A stretch of DNA of 64,000 nt, taken from NCBI GenBank assembly GCA_903813345.2, contig CAIIXF020000012.1, positions 308,001 through 372,000 on the forward strand. Direction: 5' to 3'. Shown here in pieces: positions 24,101-30,684 of this stretch. The stretch is from Owenia fusiformis. Taxonomy: Eukaryota > Annelida > Polychaeta > Sabellida > Oweniidae. The translations under genes and the position numbers were made by a program. Position 1 is the stretch's first letter. Every line of letters starts with the position of its first letter. Below the pieces are notes generated by a model. The model had not been told where the DNA came from. It searched no databases and was given only the letters and a program-made list of their open reading frames with translations.

Positions 24101-26447
24101 TTATAAAAATACTGTTTCTGTTTAGGACTACTAAACTCAGGGAGGAAACAGACATTGAAAACATTATTATAAAAATGCTGTTTCTGTTTAGGACTACTAA
24201 ACTCAGGGAGGACTATGAAGGGGAGAAAAAGGTGCTTGAAAACAACTTAGAGACAACCAGTGTTCTCATGAAGGAGAAAGATGCTCTGTTGGATAAAATG
24301 AAAAATGAGGTATAGCAAGTTATCAAGGAGTCACTTTTTGGCATGGACTTTCAATCTTAGAAAACCTTTGCTAGGCCAGGCAAAGGTCTGTGACTTCTTT
24401 CCATGATCTCTACTGAAAAACAATATTAAAAACATGTTCCTGAAAAGATATGCTGAAACTTTGAAAAGTATATCCCATATATAGTTAATATAATATCCTA
24501 TTTGGCTTAAGTTTGCTTTACTTGTTTTGCATCATGGATATGCCACTGTTAAAATTGGAATTGTAGGTTGTTGCCCTCCAAGGTGAGGTATCACTATCAA
24601 AGAGCTGGAAAGATGCTATTCAGAACCTGGAGTTGGACAAACAGTCTTTGGAGCAGAAGGTTGAGGATCTGGAGTTCCAACTGGCAGAGGCTGAAGCTTT
24701 GGCTGAGACCAATGAGAGCAACAAACAAAATGCTAACCTTGTTTCAGTCACTCCTGATGTTATAACCAACACTGCAGATACACTTAGTAAAGGTAGGTGA
24801 CTGAACAGTATATGTTCATAAGACAAAATGTAAAAGTAAAGGAACTATAAATGGCCCATTTAATACAGGTTTGTGTCAGATGATAAGTCCAATGTTCTTA
24901 CTCATAAACCAGCTAGATTCAATAAATGTCAGCATTGGAATAAGGCAAACAATAATCTTACCACACATCAAGGAGTACCAACATCTCAGTGAGACCCAAA
25001 TGTGGAAAAGGATGAGGATTTTGACAAAATAATGATTAGGTTGTCAAATAATCCTTGCCCTGGGAGCAATAACATATGATCAATGCAAATAGTCCAATAA
25101 GTCCCTACTCTATGTGATGAAGTACCATGTGAAAATATCACTCCTAAGGAAAATACTATCCCTACATGCAGGTACCTCTTGCAAACATTTGAATGGTGCA
25201 TAACTGCCATGCTTAACAAAATGACATTTTGAATTTGGAACTTCTAGGAGATTCAGCCATGGTGAAGCTACAAGAAGAGAAAGATGGACTGCAAGGACAG
25301 GTCGACTTCCTCAACTCAGTAATTGTGGATATTCAACGTAAAAATGAGGAGCTACAAGTGAGACTCGAGGCAATGGAATCAGGGGTTGTCAATGGAGATG
25401 ACACGTCTTTCAATGAGTAAGTCTGGTGGTTTTATTTTATGTTTCAAGACAATATAGATTTAGACAATTGCAACCTCTAATCATCTACGAATATATTTTT
25501 TAAAGAATATTGATAAACGGTTAAATTCCAATCAGTTCTCAGCTTTTATGTTACCTCAGAGATAATGACATACTGTACCCCTAGTAAATTTTGACGCTAT
25601 AAAATTTTGCAATTTTTAAAAATCGCAATTTTGCAGCTTTTAAATTTTACAGATTTCAGTTATGGCCTCATAAGTCAACTCAAAACATTAGACATTTCAG
25701 GCCCTTTTTAAATTATCGCCCAACAACACTAGACCAAACATTTTACACTGAACAAAATATATATATAAATATATATATTATATTAAAGTCCCGGTAAATA
25801 ATAATTCAACAAATCCCCAGGGATTTAAAAGACACATTTCGCGACCATAAATGTTTACGATTTTTGCAAACATAGTGAAATTAAAACGCATGCAACCAAT
25901 ACCCGGAGTACAGTAATTATGAGCTATTAACTACCAACATTCATTCTAAATGCCTTTTCTAGGCTATATCTTGACCAAGTTCCTATACGTCCCCTCTATT
26001 TGATAATATTCAATACAATTTACTGTGGGTTGTAGTGTTAGTCCAAGGCAGCCTGCACCAAGACTCTTCTGTGACATCTGTGATGTGTTTGATCTACATG
26101 ACACGGATGACTGTCCCCAACAAGCCATGGATGATGAGAGCCCCGATGCTTCCCATTACCATGGTGATAGAACAGAGAAGCGTGACTATTGTGACATATG
26201 TGAAGGTAAATCTCCTTTTTATCGAACTTAAAAAGTGCTATATATTGTTGTCTTTCAAACTTTTAATAGAGATTACAAAATTGGGAGTGAAAGGGCGTAT
26301 ACAGAGAGGTGTTCGGATTTATATGTTTTACTGTATCATGTTATTATGAAGTGCTGACTTTACATATAATATCTGATAATGATGAATCAATTATTTTCAG
26401 TGTTTGGACATACAACTGAGAACTGTGATGATCAAGAAACATTTTAA
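3100..26447 (+). CDS. CLIP1: CLIP1 / CLIP-170 microtubule plus-end linker protein (3' part, 22 exons)
   Basis: CLIP-170 tracks growing microtubule plus ends, recruits dynactin and links vesicles to microtubules. The visible 22 exons join in a single frame to 2,886 nt (961 residues plus stop). In order they give a Thr/Pro linker ([10 protein letters not shown]), a coiled coil of about 800 residues beginning [18 protein letters not shown], the segment [19 protein letters not shown], the segment [17 protein letters not shown], then two zinc knuckles (CX2CX5HX4C in [21 protein letters not shown]2CX4HX4C in [15 protein letters not shown]) and the C-terminal ETF. All of these match known CLIP-170 landmarks in the right order. 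In the family the C-terminal aromatic tail and knuckles bind CAP-Gly domains for autoinhibition and dynactin recruitment. The two N-terminal CAP-Gly domains are absent and must lie upstream of the window. Exon coordinates are listed separately; phases agree at every junction. Confidence 0.95.
3316..3412 (+). repeat. 34-bp tandem repeat, about 3 copies, with internal palindrome
   Basis: Units begin at 3316, 3350 and 3384. They contain GTTACACCT and AGGTGTAAC, perfect 9-nt inverted arms around ATGC, so each could form a small hairpin. The array is within the intron between the first two CLIP1 exons of the window. Confidence 0.8.
3562..3660 (+). CDS. CLIP1: CLIP1 exon 2 (start of coiled coil)
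   Basis: Acceptor TTTCAG, donor GTAAGG, 99 nt, phase 0 to 0. It encodes [18 protein letters not shown] and continues through [15 protein letters not shown]. This is the most recognisable CLIP-170 coiled-coil start. Confidence 0.95.
3867..4208 (+). repeat. Tandem copies of the CLIP1 exon 3 acceptor and exon start
   Basis: Partial copies of the exon 3 start lie upstream of the real exon, at about 3867 (degenerate), 3950, 4036 and 4122; the spacing is 86-87 bp and the real exon starts at 4209. Each of the last three is preceded by a copy of the acceptor (ATTTCTTAG or ATTACTTAG) and carries CTGAGAATGAACTAACC. The copies run into a TGA after about 18 codons (ATG AAA TGA), so splicing to them would truncate the protein. 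Confidence 0.9.
4209..4354 (+). CDS. CLIP1: CLIP1 exon 3
   Basis: Acceptor TTTCTTAG, donor GTTTGT, 146 nt, phase 0 in and phase 2 out. It encodes [19 protein letters not shown] and further coiled coil through LLAQVEEEK. The last, intact member of a set of tandem partial copies. Confidence 0.9.
4749..4809 (+). CDS. CLIP1: CLIP1 exon 4
   Basis: Acceptor TTTTCTAG, donor GTAAGG, 61 nt. It completes an Arg codon, then encodes [20 protein letters not shown], the counterpart of the [20 protein letters not shown] stretch in vertebrate CLIP-170. The donor is the first of seven tandem donors. Confidence 0.93.
4807..5075 (+). repeat. 42-bp minisatellite carrying repeated splice donors
   Basis: Units of 42 bp (48 bp in one case) each contain GAG|GTAAGG or GTAAGA. 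Candidate donor GT positions are 4810, 4852, 4894, 4936, 4978, 5026 and 5068. The first five are spaced by exactly 42 nt and stay in the CLIP1 frame without a stop until TAA at 4987-4989, so use of a downstream donor would add 14, 28, 42 or 56 residues of [14 protein letters not shown]-type sequence. Confidence 0.9.
5639..6199. mobile_element. Probable hAT-type MITE
   Basis: Terminal inverted sequences CAGGGCTTGCAT and ATGCAAGCGCTG bound 561 bp with no long ORF. Inside, AACGGCGTCC/GGACGCAAAA and GCGTCCTTGGGAC are also inverted relative to each other. CAG-G-G ends fit hAT ends. Flanks are A-rich (ACAAAAA left, CAAAAAT right), so a target duplication is plausible but not exact. Confidence 0.55.
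6376..7450 (+). repeat. 25-bp minisatellite, about 43 copies
   Basis: The unit GGGAGGCAACTTTAAAGTGT plus ATAAA is repeated about 43 times with few substitutions. Each unit contains the perfect palindrome ACTTTAAAGT. It lies in CLIP1 intron 4-5 and has stop codons in the forward frames, so it is non-coding. Confidence 0.95.
7881..7985 (+). CDS. CLIP1: CLIP1 exon 5
   Basis: Acceptor TTTTTTGTAG, donor GTAAGA, 105 nt, phase 0 to 0. It encodes [20 protein letters not shown] and continues to VETMQ, charged heptad-like coiled coil corresponding to the KLEHARIKELEQSLLFEK region of CLIP-170. Confidence 0.92.
8253..8405 (+). CDS. CLIP1: CLIP1 exon 6
   Basis: Acceptor TCATTGCAG, donor GTAAGA, 153 nt, phase 0 to 0. 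Encodes [20 protein letters not shown] then a Leu/Glu/Lys-rich coiled coil ending SSAQGEK. Its 3' end and donor are duplicated immediately downstream. Confidence 0.9.
8364..8470 (+). repeat. 47-bp duplication of exon 6 end plus donor
   Basis: The segment from TTGAAACTGCTAGCTCTGC through AAAAGGTAAGAAACTAACTC is repeated once directly downstream, giving a second AAAAG|GTAAGA donor at about 8453. Reading through the first donor meets an in-frame TAA (GTA AGA AAC TAA), so use of the second donor would truncate CLIP1. Confidence 0.85.
8696..8812 (+). CDS. CLIP1: CLIP1 exon 7
   Basis: Acceptor ATATTACAG, donor GTAAGT, 117 nt, phase 0 to 0. Encodes [19 protein letters not shown] through MANKLSEL; coiled coil. 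Confidence 0.9.
9210..9267 (+). CDS. CLIP1: CLIP1 exon 8
   Basis: Acceptor TTTTTCCAG, donor GTAGGA, 58 nt, phase 0 in, phase 1 out. Encodes [19 protein letters not shown]; a short, highly charged coiled-coil segment. Confidence 0.88.
9392..9969 (+). repeat. 39-bp minisatellite, left block (about 15 copies)
   Basis: The unit is ATGGCTCAACCTGTATATTG plus GAGGGTTGGAATCATTTTT (39 bp, 13 codons). Because 39 is divisible by three, long apparent reading frames of repeated peptide occur in several frames. It lies inside CLIP1 intron 8-9 and is interrupted by a transposon at 9970. Confidence 0.95.
9970..10840. mobile_element. hAT-superfamily MITE with perfect 8-bp target duplication
   Basis: The ends TAGAGGTGTAACTC and GAGTTACACCTCTA are inverted repeats. 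The 871-bp element is flanked on both sides by GTGGGAAT (9962-9969 and 10841-10848), an exact 8-bp duplication of minisatellite sequence. Eight-base duplications and YAGNG-type termini are diagnostic of the hAT superfamily. The interior has no transposase-like frame but many ACTCGAGTT and CTCGCGAGTT words, so it is non-autonomous. Confidence 0.93.
10841..11360 (+). repeat. 39-bp minisatellite, right block (about 13 copies)
   Basis: This is a continuation of the array split by the hAT element. Units have the same 39-bp consensus with a few indels (for example a duplicated TGTATATT at about 10868). It is intronic and non-coding; one antisense frame also stays open by periodicity. Confidence 0.95.
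11540..11623 (+). CDS. CLIP1: CLIP1 exon 9
   Basis: Acceptor GTGTTTCAG, donor GTTAGT, 84 nt, phase 1 in and 1 out. Encodes [20 protein letters not shown] then QSLKQQLS. Confidence 0.9.
11818..11885 (+). CDS. CLIP1: CLIP1 exon 10
   Basis: Acceptor ATTTATAG, donor GTAAGA, 68 nt. Encodes [20 protein letters not shown] then AKL, aligning with the TEDKSKL stretch before the conserved SSGDSS segment. Confidence 0.9.
11990..13440 (+). other. CLIP1 intron 10-11, unique part
   Basis: AT-rich intronic DNA with no exon needed: exons 10 and 11 match adjacent parts of CLIP-170 and join in phase 0. No recognisable repeat or element was seen here. Confidence 0.6.
13460..14866 (+). repeat. 70-bp minisatellite, about 20 copies
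   Basis: The unit runs GTGATATATGACTAATGTCC, then CATCTTTGCTCACTCTGTC, then CACTGCATTCATCCAAGTGG and AACTGAGTGA. Variants GCATTC/GCGTTC and GTCTTC/GTCTAC alternate between units, and two units carry GTGAAGATG instead of GTGATATATG. Near-identical copies suggest recent expansion. Intronic. Confidence 0.95.
15060..15435 (+). repeat. GAACATGATCATAGAGC repeat cluster
   Basis: About a dozen copies of a 26-35-bp unit built on GAACATGATCATAGAGCTCTG, with spacing variants (CCCCAGAGCTCTGTTAT). Each contains the palindrome ATGATCAT. Intronic in CLIP1. Confidence 0.9.
15550..15638 (+). CDS. CLIP1: CLIP1 exon 11 (SGDSS segment)
   Basis: Acceptor CTTCAACAG, donor GTGCGT, 89 nt, phase 0 in, 2 out. Encodes [20 protein letters not shown] then MNEQLREKD. 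It matches the LMKSSGDSSAQLTKMNDELR landmark of vertebrate CLIP-170. Confidence 0.96.
15665..15915. mobile_element. Possible short inverted-repeat element
   Basis: CAGGGTGCTTCAAAATAT on the left and AATTTTGAACACCCT on the right are imperfect inverted repeats enclosing about 250 bp next to exon 11. They resemble the CAGGGTGTTCC ends of the element at 43.7 kb. No target duplication was verified; tentative. Confidence 0.35.
16762..16927 (+). CDS. CLIP1: CLIP1 exon 12
   Basis: Acceptor AAATTTCAG, donor GTAAGT, 166 nt, phase 2 in, 0 out. Encodes [20 protein letters not shown] then Lys/Glu-rich coiled coil ending [11 protein letters not shown]-rich codon choice compared with exons 3-6. Confidence 0.9.
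17296..17511 (+). CDS. CLIP1: CLIP1 exon 13
   Basis: Acceptor TTTCTTTCAG, donor GTGAGT, 216 nt (72 codons), phase 0 to 0. Begins [20 protein letters not shown] and ends TEKENLK. Strong heptad-like charge pattern, no stop. Confidence 0.9.
17857..18060 (+). CDS. CLIP1: CLIP1 exon 14
   Basis: Acceptor TTCATTTCAG, donor GTGAGA, 204 nt (68 codons), phase 0 to 0. Begins [20 protein letters not shown] and ends AAIQEKNK. Confidence 0.9.
18731..19029. mobile_element. Possible MITE, about 300 bp
   Basis: TAACCTCTTGAATCCCAG at the left and GGTAGTCGAGAGGTTA at the right are imperfect terminal inverted repeats (TAACCTCT/AGAGGTTA perfect). It also contains the palindrome CGAGATATCTCG. Located in CLIP1 intron 14-15. 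No clear target duplication, so tentative. Confidence 0.4.
19268..19700 (+). mobile_element. CTCF-motif MITE, copy 1 (433 bp)
   Basis: The ends ACTCAGATGCGAG and CTACTCGCATCTAGGAT are inverted repeats. The 3-bp duplication ATT flanks the element on both sides (19265-19267 and 19701-19703). No coding capacity. It shares nearly its whole length with three other copies in this window. Confidence 0.92.
19300..19311 (+). promoter_or_regulatory. CTCF-type core motif in MITE copy 1
   Basis: CCACCAGGTGGC fits the CTCF core consensus CCASYAGRKGGC at all 12 positions. Occupancy is unknown; the motif is inferred from vertebrate and fly CTCF preferences. Confidence 0.4.
19865..20130 (+). CDS. CLIP1: CLIP1 exon 15
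   Basis: Acceptor TTCTTACAG, donor GTAAGT (after CAGGT), 266 nt, phase 0 in, 2 out. Encodes [20 protein letters not shown] through NAGLLKEQ. The GTAAGT donor was chosen because only it keeps the frame with exon 16. Confidence 0.92.
20290..20494 (+). CDS. CLIP1: CLIP1 exon 16
   Basis: Acceptor TGTTTTTAG, donor GTAAGC, 205 nt, phase 2 in, 0 out. Begins (V)[19 protein letters not shown] and ends [10 protein letters not shown]. The preceding intron is only 159 nt. Confidence 0.92.
20827..20879 (+). CDS. CLIP1: CLIP1 exon 17
   Basis: Acceptor AATTCAG, donor GTGCGT, 53 nt, phase 0 in, 2 out. Encodes [17 protein letters not shown] and begins an Arg codon finished by exon 18. Confidence 0.88.
20880..22410 (+). 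other. CLIP1 intron 17-18, unique part
   Basis: AT-rich intron with no exon-like open frame that fits the CLIP1 phases. One 93-codon frame at 21238-21519 lacks coiled-coil character and recognisable homology. Confidence 0.5.
22417..22849 (+). mobile_element. CTCF-motif MITE, copy 2 (433 bp)
   Basis: Same element and orientation as copy 1, identical length, with ends ACTCAGATGCGAGTAG and CTACTCGCATCTGGGAT and flanking ATT duplications (22414-22416, 22850-22852). Inserted in CLIP1 intron 17-18. Confidence 0.93.
22449..22460 (+). promoter_or_regulatory. CTCF-type core motif in MITE copy 2
   Basis: CCACCAGGTGGC, identical to copy 1 and within the same CCAGTTTCG/CTGATTCGGGG context. Confidence 0.4.
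23669..24191 (+). repeat. 66-bp minisatellite of the exon 18 acceptor and exon start
   Basis: Eight copies precede the real exon, starting at 23669, 23736, 23796, 23862, 23927, 23994, 24060 and 24126; exon 18 starts at 24192. Copies contain GGACTACTAAACTCAGGGAG preceded by a branch/acceptor tract ending TTTCTGTTTAG or TTCTGTTCAG. The last three copies are 66 nt apart and open in the CLIP1 frame, so each alternative acceptor would add 22 residues ([20 protein letters not shown] plus LF). Confidence 0.93.
24192..24309 (+). CDS. CLIP1: CLIP1 exon 18
   Basis: Acceptor TTTCTGTTTAG, donor GTATAG, 118 nt, phase 2 in, 0 out. Encodes (R)[19 protein letters not shown] then [18 protein letters not shown], matching the SALLTEKDAELEKLRNE segment of CLIP-170. 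Confidence 0.93.
24567..24792 (+). CDS. CLIP1: CLIP1 exon 19
   Basis: Acceptor GAATTGTAG, donor GTAGGT, 226 nt, phase 0 in, 1 out. Begins [20 protein letters not shown], then [19 protein letters not shown], aligning with the last coiled-coil block before the zinc knuckles. Confidence 0.93.
25248..25416 (+). CDS. CLIP1: CLIP1 exon 20 ([14 protein letters not shown])
   Basis: Acceptor AACTTCTAG, donor GTAAGT, 169 nt, phase 1 in, 2 out. Contains [20 protein letters not shown], nearly identical to the vertebrate [18 protein letters not shown] landmark, followed by the acidic [11 protein letters not shown]. Confidence 0.97.
26036..26205 (+). CDS. CLIP1: CLIP1 exon 21 (first zinc knuckle)
   Basis: Acceptor GGTTGTAG, donor GTAAAT, 170 nt, phase 2 in, 1 out. 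Encodes [20 protein letters not shown] (CX2CX5HX4C), an acidic/His linker, and the start of the second knuckle, RDYCDICE. Confidence 0.97.
26401..26447 (+). CDS. CLIP1: CLIP1 exon 22 (second knuckle, ETF tail, stop)
   Basis: Acceptor TTATTTTCAG, then [15 protein letters not shown] and TAA at 26445-26447. It completes CX2CX4HX4C. The terminal Phe after an acidic residue is the CLIP-170/tubulin-type C-terminal aromatic recognised by CAP-Gly domains. Confidence 0.97.
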
Positions 26448-26966
26448 TGAGGAACCATCCAAGCCTAGATGTGCATAATGGCTCCAAATGCAGAATAAGT
26501 GTACAATGACACTCCAAATGCACCAATTGCACTCCATACAAAAACAGTTTAAGAACAGTACAAGTCCTCAGTAAATTTACAAGTTCATGGTAAATGTACA
26601 ACTAAACAGAGATCTACATTTAGTCTCCAGAACACTACAAGGTGATAAATGCCAGGATGTAGTCTTCAGTGTGTGTTTTTATATGAATACACATTTTAGT
26701 GCCCCCTATAGTCTAATGGTTGCTTCTAATGATCGTGCCTGTAGAATGAAAGATGAAGTACGAGATTCATTGGATTTATATACTATGTATTAAACAGATA
26801 GAATAACAATTTTACAGAATTCCACTTTCAGGTGTTGTACCACCATGGTGATATGCTACCACGGTTGGGTGTGTTTGGATAATAAGAGTTGTCCAATTAA
26901 TGAGTTATCTCTAATCAGCCTTGAGGAAATGATGTTGGAACAGTAGTCATTCAAAACCTTTTTCTC

Positions 26967-26972
26967 AATAAA
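26967..26972 (+). other. Candidate CLIP1 polyadenylation signal
   Basis: First canonical AATAAA after the stop, 520 nt downstream. Other AATAAA words follow in this AT-rich flank (for example near 27477), so the actual 3' end is undecided. Confidence 0.35.
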
Positions 26973-26999
26973 TTGTCATAATGTTATGCAATCTCCGCT

Positions 27000-29615
27000 T
27001 GGCTTGGCTCCCTGCTTGATACTTGTGTGTATGTATGTATGACATGATATCATTAAAACATTAATTACAATTTATAATTATGCTCAAATATATTCAACAC
27101 CTGTGACTATTGATTAATATCTTTTCTCATGTTCATTTCACTAGATTTATTTTATCTAAATAAACTCCCAGGTTACCAAGGCAACTTCTAAATATCAAGG
27201 GATTATTAGGTCACCAAGGCAATAGCTAGGTGGCAACACAATTGTCAGGTTACCTTTTCAGTGCTCAGATTACCAATCCAATTGGGAACATGGAAAATTG
27301 ATATTAGATGCAATTATCTTGGAAATGTAAAATGAGTAAGCAGAAAAAATGAACAATTTTATAAAGTCATATTTAGGTTACGGTATATACAAAATATTGT
27401 ACTCAGCCTTGTATTTTTGTGAATGTGAGTGTATATATTGCATTGATTAAATGCTTACATAGCATAACCCTGTAAAATAAATGGTAGTCTTTATATGTAT
27501 ATATTCATTAATCACATGTACAGAAAAACCTTTGTACATTTCACAGATCATTACCCAAATATGGAGTTACTCTGTATTATGTTAAATGTACCATATGTAA
27601 TATTCAAGCAACATTTCATCATATCAATTATGGTATCATTTTTTAATAGTGTCACCATATCATGTTAAATACAACTTTCAGACTTTGTAAATGAGCTTTT
27701 GTATTTTTCAATACAAATTATTAATGTATCAAAATGTTTATATCAGAAATTTAAACTATAGGAGTTGTAAATGTATAAAAGTGTAAAAATATTGTAAAAA
27801 TGTAATTTTTTGACATTGTGAATATGTGGGTCAAGTTGAATGTACTATACCTATACTACACATGTACATGTATGGTACTAATGTTCTCTGATTTTGTTCC
27901 TGTATTTGTACTATAATGTGCCTGTAGTGGTACAGCACCTGTACTGTATAGAACTGTACTATACCTATACTACACATGTATTATAATACGTGTTCAATAT
28001 GGAACTATCTGTGCTGCATTGTACAAGTACATGTATGATAGACTATTATACCTGAACAATATGATACCTTACTGGTACTTTACTGTACCTGTGCAAGAGT
28101 AATGTATTAGCCCCTCCCATGCGGCTTTGTTGTAGTAACTGCTCAATATATCATGTATGGTGCCACTAATGTGAATGTTGTATACATACTATTTCTATCA
28201 TGCGTTGTTTGGTGAGTTTTTGTGATGTCACAATGCAGTGCTTGACAATGTATGTAAGGGTTATGTACTGGGAGGTTTTGGATATGCCCGGTTTATCCAG
28301 AGGGAGATTTGTAGACTACCTGAGAAACTGTAGGGATCAAAGGTAGATATGTGTATCTCCCTAGGGATAAACACCATTTCCAAACCAAACATAACTACTT
28401 TATCCTCTACCGAGTTTTCTAAATTCTAATTTTTTTTCAATTGCAAGAAGTGAGAAGATATGCCTGTGAGTGGGAGATATGGAGGTTCTAGATATGGAAA
28501 CCTGAAAATCAGGATACAGGATATATCTTACCAACTTATCCCCCTAAAAACTCTACTGGGCATAGGGTAAAGCCATTGCCAATTATTAGGAGAATCATAT
28601 ATAAGTTTCCTGAAAGCACAAATTATATTTTTCTCAGATACAATAGTGCATAAGCATGGTAAAATTTGAAACAGGAATTTATTTTTCACTTGTTTCTGCT
28701 GAGAACCCCATAAAGGTTTAGACACATATCTTGTGAATAATGTTGCAGACTCAAAGGTTTTTGTTTTGTTTATAAAATAAATTTATAGGAGAGTACATGT
28801 GTATTCTGTATATATTTTCCAATATTCAATTGGTTCATATGTCATATTTATTTTTTATTTCATTGTATTGTAATGAACATGATTTATTTAGTGAGTTGAC
28901 TTAAAGAATAGAGTAAATCTGCAAATGCTGTTATATTCCCATGTACCATTGCTGGACTGAGGAAGCATTGTAATATTCCTTTCTTTACACATATTCTACC
29001 CTATTAATGGTCTACTGTACTATCAGTAATTTTTATGTGCGCTTTTTGCGAATTTTGGAAATGCTTTTTTGCACTGTCATAGGTACACTTACATTTGACT
29101 CCCGTTTTATTTTGGCAGATAGAAAAAAGTATCTAAATTTAAAATTAGCCAATTTTCAGTCTATTTTAGAGAATCCCTAAATTACTGAAACTAACCTAAG
29201 ATTTCACTTGTGTAAATATTCCTATTTGGATTTTGGATTTCAGTATACCTTTTATACACCTAATCAGTGTATTAGCCATTGTTAGTGAACTGAATAAGAG
29301 ACATTAAATGTTCTATTTTATGTTATTCATATTTATTTATGGGGACTGGAATATATTTATTAGAAATTTCAACATAGATGACAGAACTCAACTTAAAGGC
29401 TTTGGATTAAGTGGCTATTGTAGATTATTTAGAAATAATGTAATTGTGGTGGAAGTATGAAGCCAGATTTAATAAAATTATGGGATGTAAGAAGTTGTCC
29501 ACAAACAATAAATGAGAATTATACTTGAATTTATGAAAAGTTCATGTTTTATGTTAGTTTGCTGTTGTTTGTACAAACATGCATGCTGGATTGCTGACAC
29601 ATATAGTGTCCTATT
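27000..29615. other. Downstream flank of CLIP1, no gene seen
   Basis: AT-rich DNA, possibly long 3' UTR then intergenic. Short dispersed duplications such as CTATACCTATACTACACATG occur near 27847 and 27961. No supported ORF or RNA gene. Confidence 0.5.
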
Positions 29616-29621
29616 TCAAAT

Positions 29622-30053
29622 AGACTAGATGCGAGTAGATATAATCTTGATTTACGCCATTAAATATTCAGAATTCAGTCAAAGTGATATCATATTTGAA
29701 ATCTACAAGTAAAAATACATCTAGAAATATGGTTACAGATATTGTTTATCAACTTTGAAAATTTAGTTTTTTTGAAAATGTAATTTCTAGTTCGGGGAGA
29801 TTCCCCATAGAGCCCATGTTATAAAATCACAAAAAGTTAAAAATCTTTTCTTGTAATGGACAGATAATATTTTCTTTAACTGGACATATTTTAATTTGCA
29901 TAACTATTAGATACATAAGGGTGATATGAAAATTGAACCGCTAAAACAGATGAATATTAGGTTAAGGGAATCTTTCTCCTATACCTGTCATGCTATCTGA
30001 TCCGAACGAGCCACCTAGTGGTGAAACTGGTAACTACCTACTCGCATCTGAGT
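29622..30053 (-). mobile_element. CTCF-motif MITE, copy 3 (432 bp, reverse orientation)
   Basis: Ends ACTAGATGCGAGTAG and CTACTCGCATCTGAGT are inverted repeats; flanks AAT (29619-29621) and CAT (30054-30056) are a one-mismatch 3-bp duplication. The most diverged copy. Confidence 0.88.
30010..30021 (-). promoter_or_regulatory. CTCF-type core motif in MITE copy 3
   Basis: On the - strand CCACTAGGTGGC. The C-to-T change falls at the pyrimidine position that the consensus CCASYAGRKGGC tolerates, although neighbouring element sequence has diverged freely. Confidence 0.4.
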
Positions 30054-30320
30054 CATTCAACATTTACCTTGGTTGGTAATAAAGTGCCATTTAATTAGTT
30101 AAAAAACGCAACCCAAAGAAATCGCTATATCTTGGAAAATACTAATCCAATTATGTTCATATTTTCAGGAAAGAAAGAAGAGACTGTGCATGTATAGCCC
30201 CCGTTGTTAGTTAGTTGTAAAACATGATGTCTTGGACACTTGCTCAAAAGACAGTTGTACTAGCAAAATACGAAAAACGCGAATGGAAAATCACTATACC
30301 TTGGAAAATACTAATTCAAT

Positions 30321-30684
30321 ATCCCAGATGCAAGTAGAAATAATCTTGATTTACGTCATTAACAATTCACTTCAATATTTGGAATCTACATGTAAAATTA
30401 CACTCTAAGAAAGGTGGTTTTGAAAAGAGTTTATCAACTTTTGAAAATTTAGATTTCTTTGAAAATGTGAAGTATCTTTTCTTGTGTTGGGTAGATAATA
30501 TTTTCTTTTACTGGACATATTTTAATTTGTATAACTATCAGATACATAAAGGTAATAGGAAAAGTGAACCACTAAAACTGATGAATATTCAAGTTTAAGG
30601 GAATTTTGTAATACCCTGCCATGTTAATTCCCCCGAATCAGCCACCTGGTGGCGAAACTGGTAACTACCTACTCGCATCTGAGT
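30321..30684 (-). mobile_element. CTCF-motif MITE, copy 4 (364 bp, reverse orientation)
   Basis: Ends ATCCCAGATGCAAGTAG and CTACTCGCATCTGAGT with flanking AAT on both sides (30318-30320, 30685-30687). It lacks about 70 bp of the interior present in copies 1-3. The empty site survives in the neighbouring duplicate (ACTAATCCAATTATGTTCAT at about 30141), which proves the element borders and the 3-bp duplication. Confidence 0.93.
30641..30652 (-). promoter_or_regulatory. CTCF-type core motif in MITE copy 4
   Basis: On the - strand CCACCAGGTGGC, retained despite the internal deletion in this copy. Confidence 0.4.
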
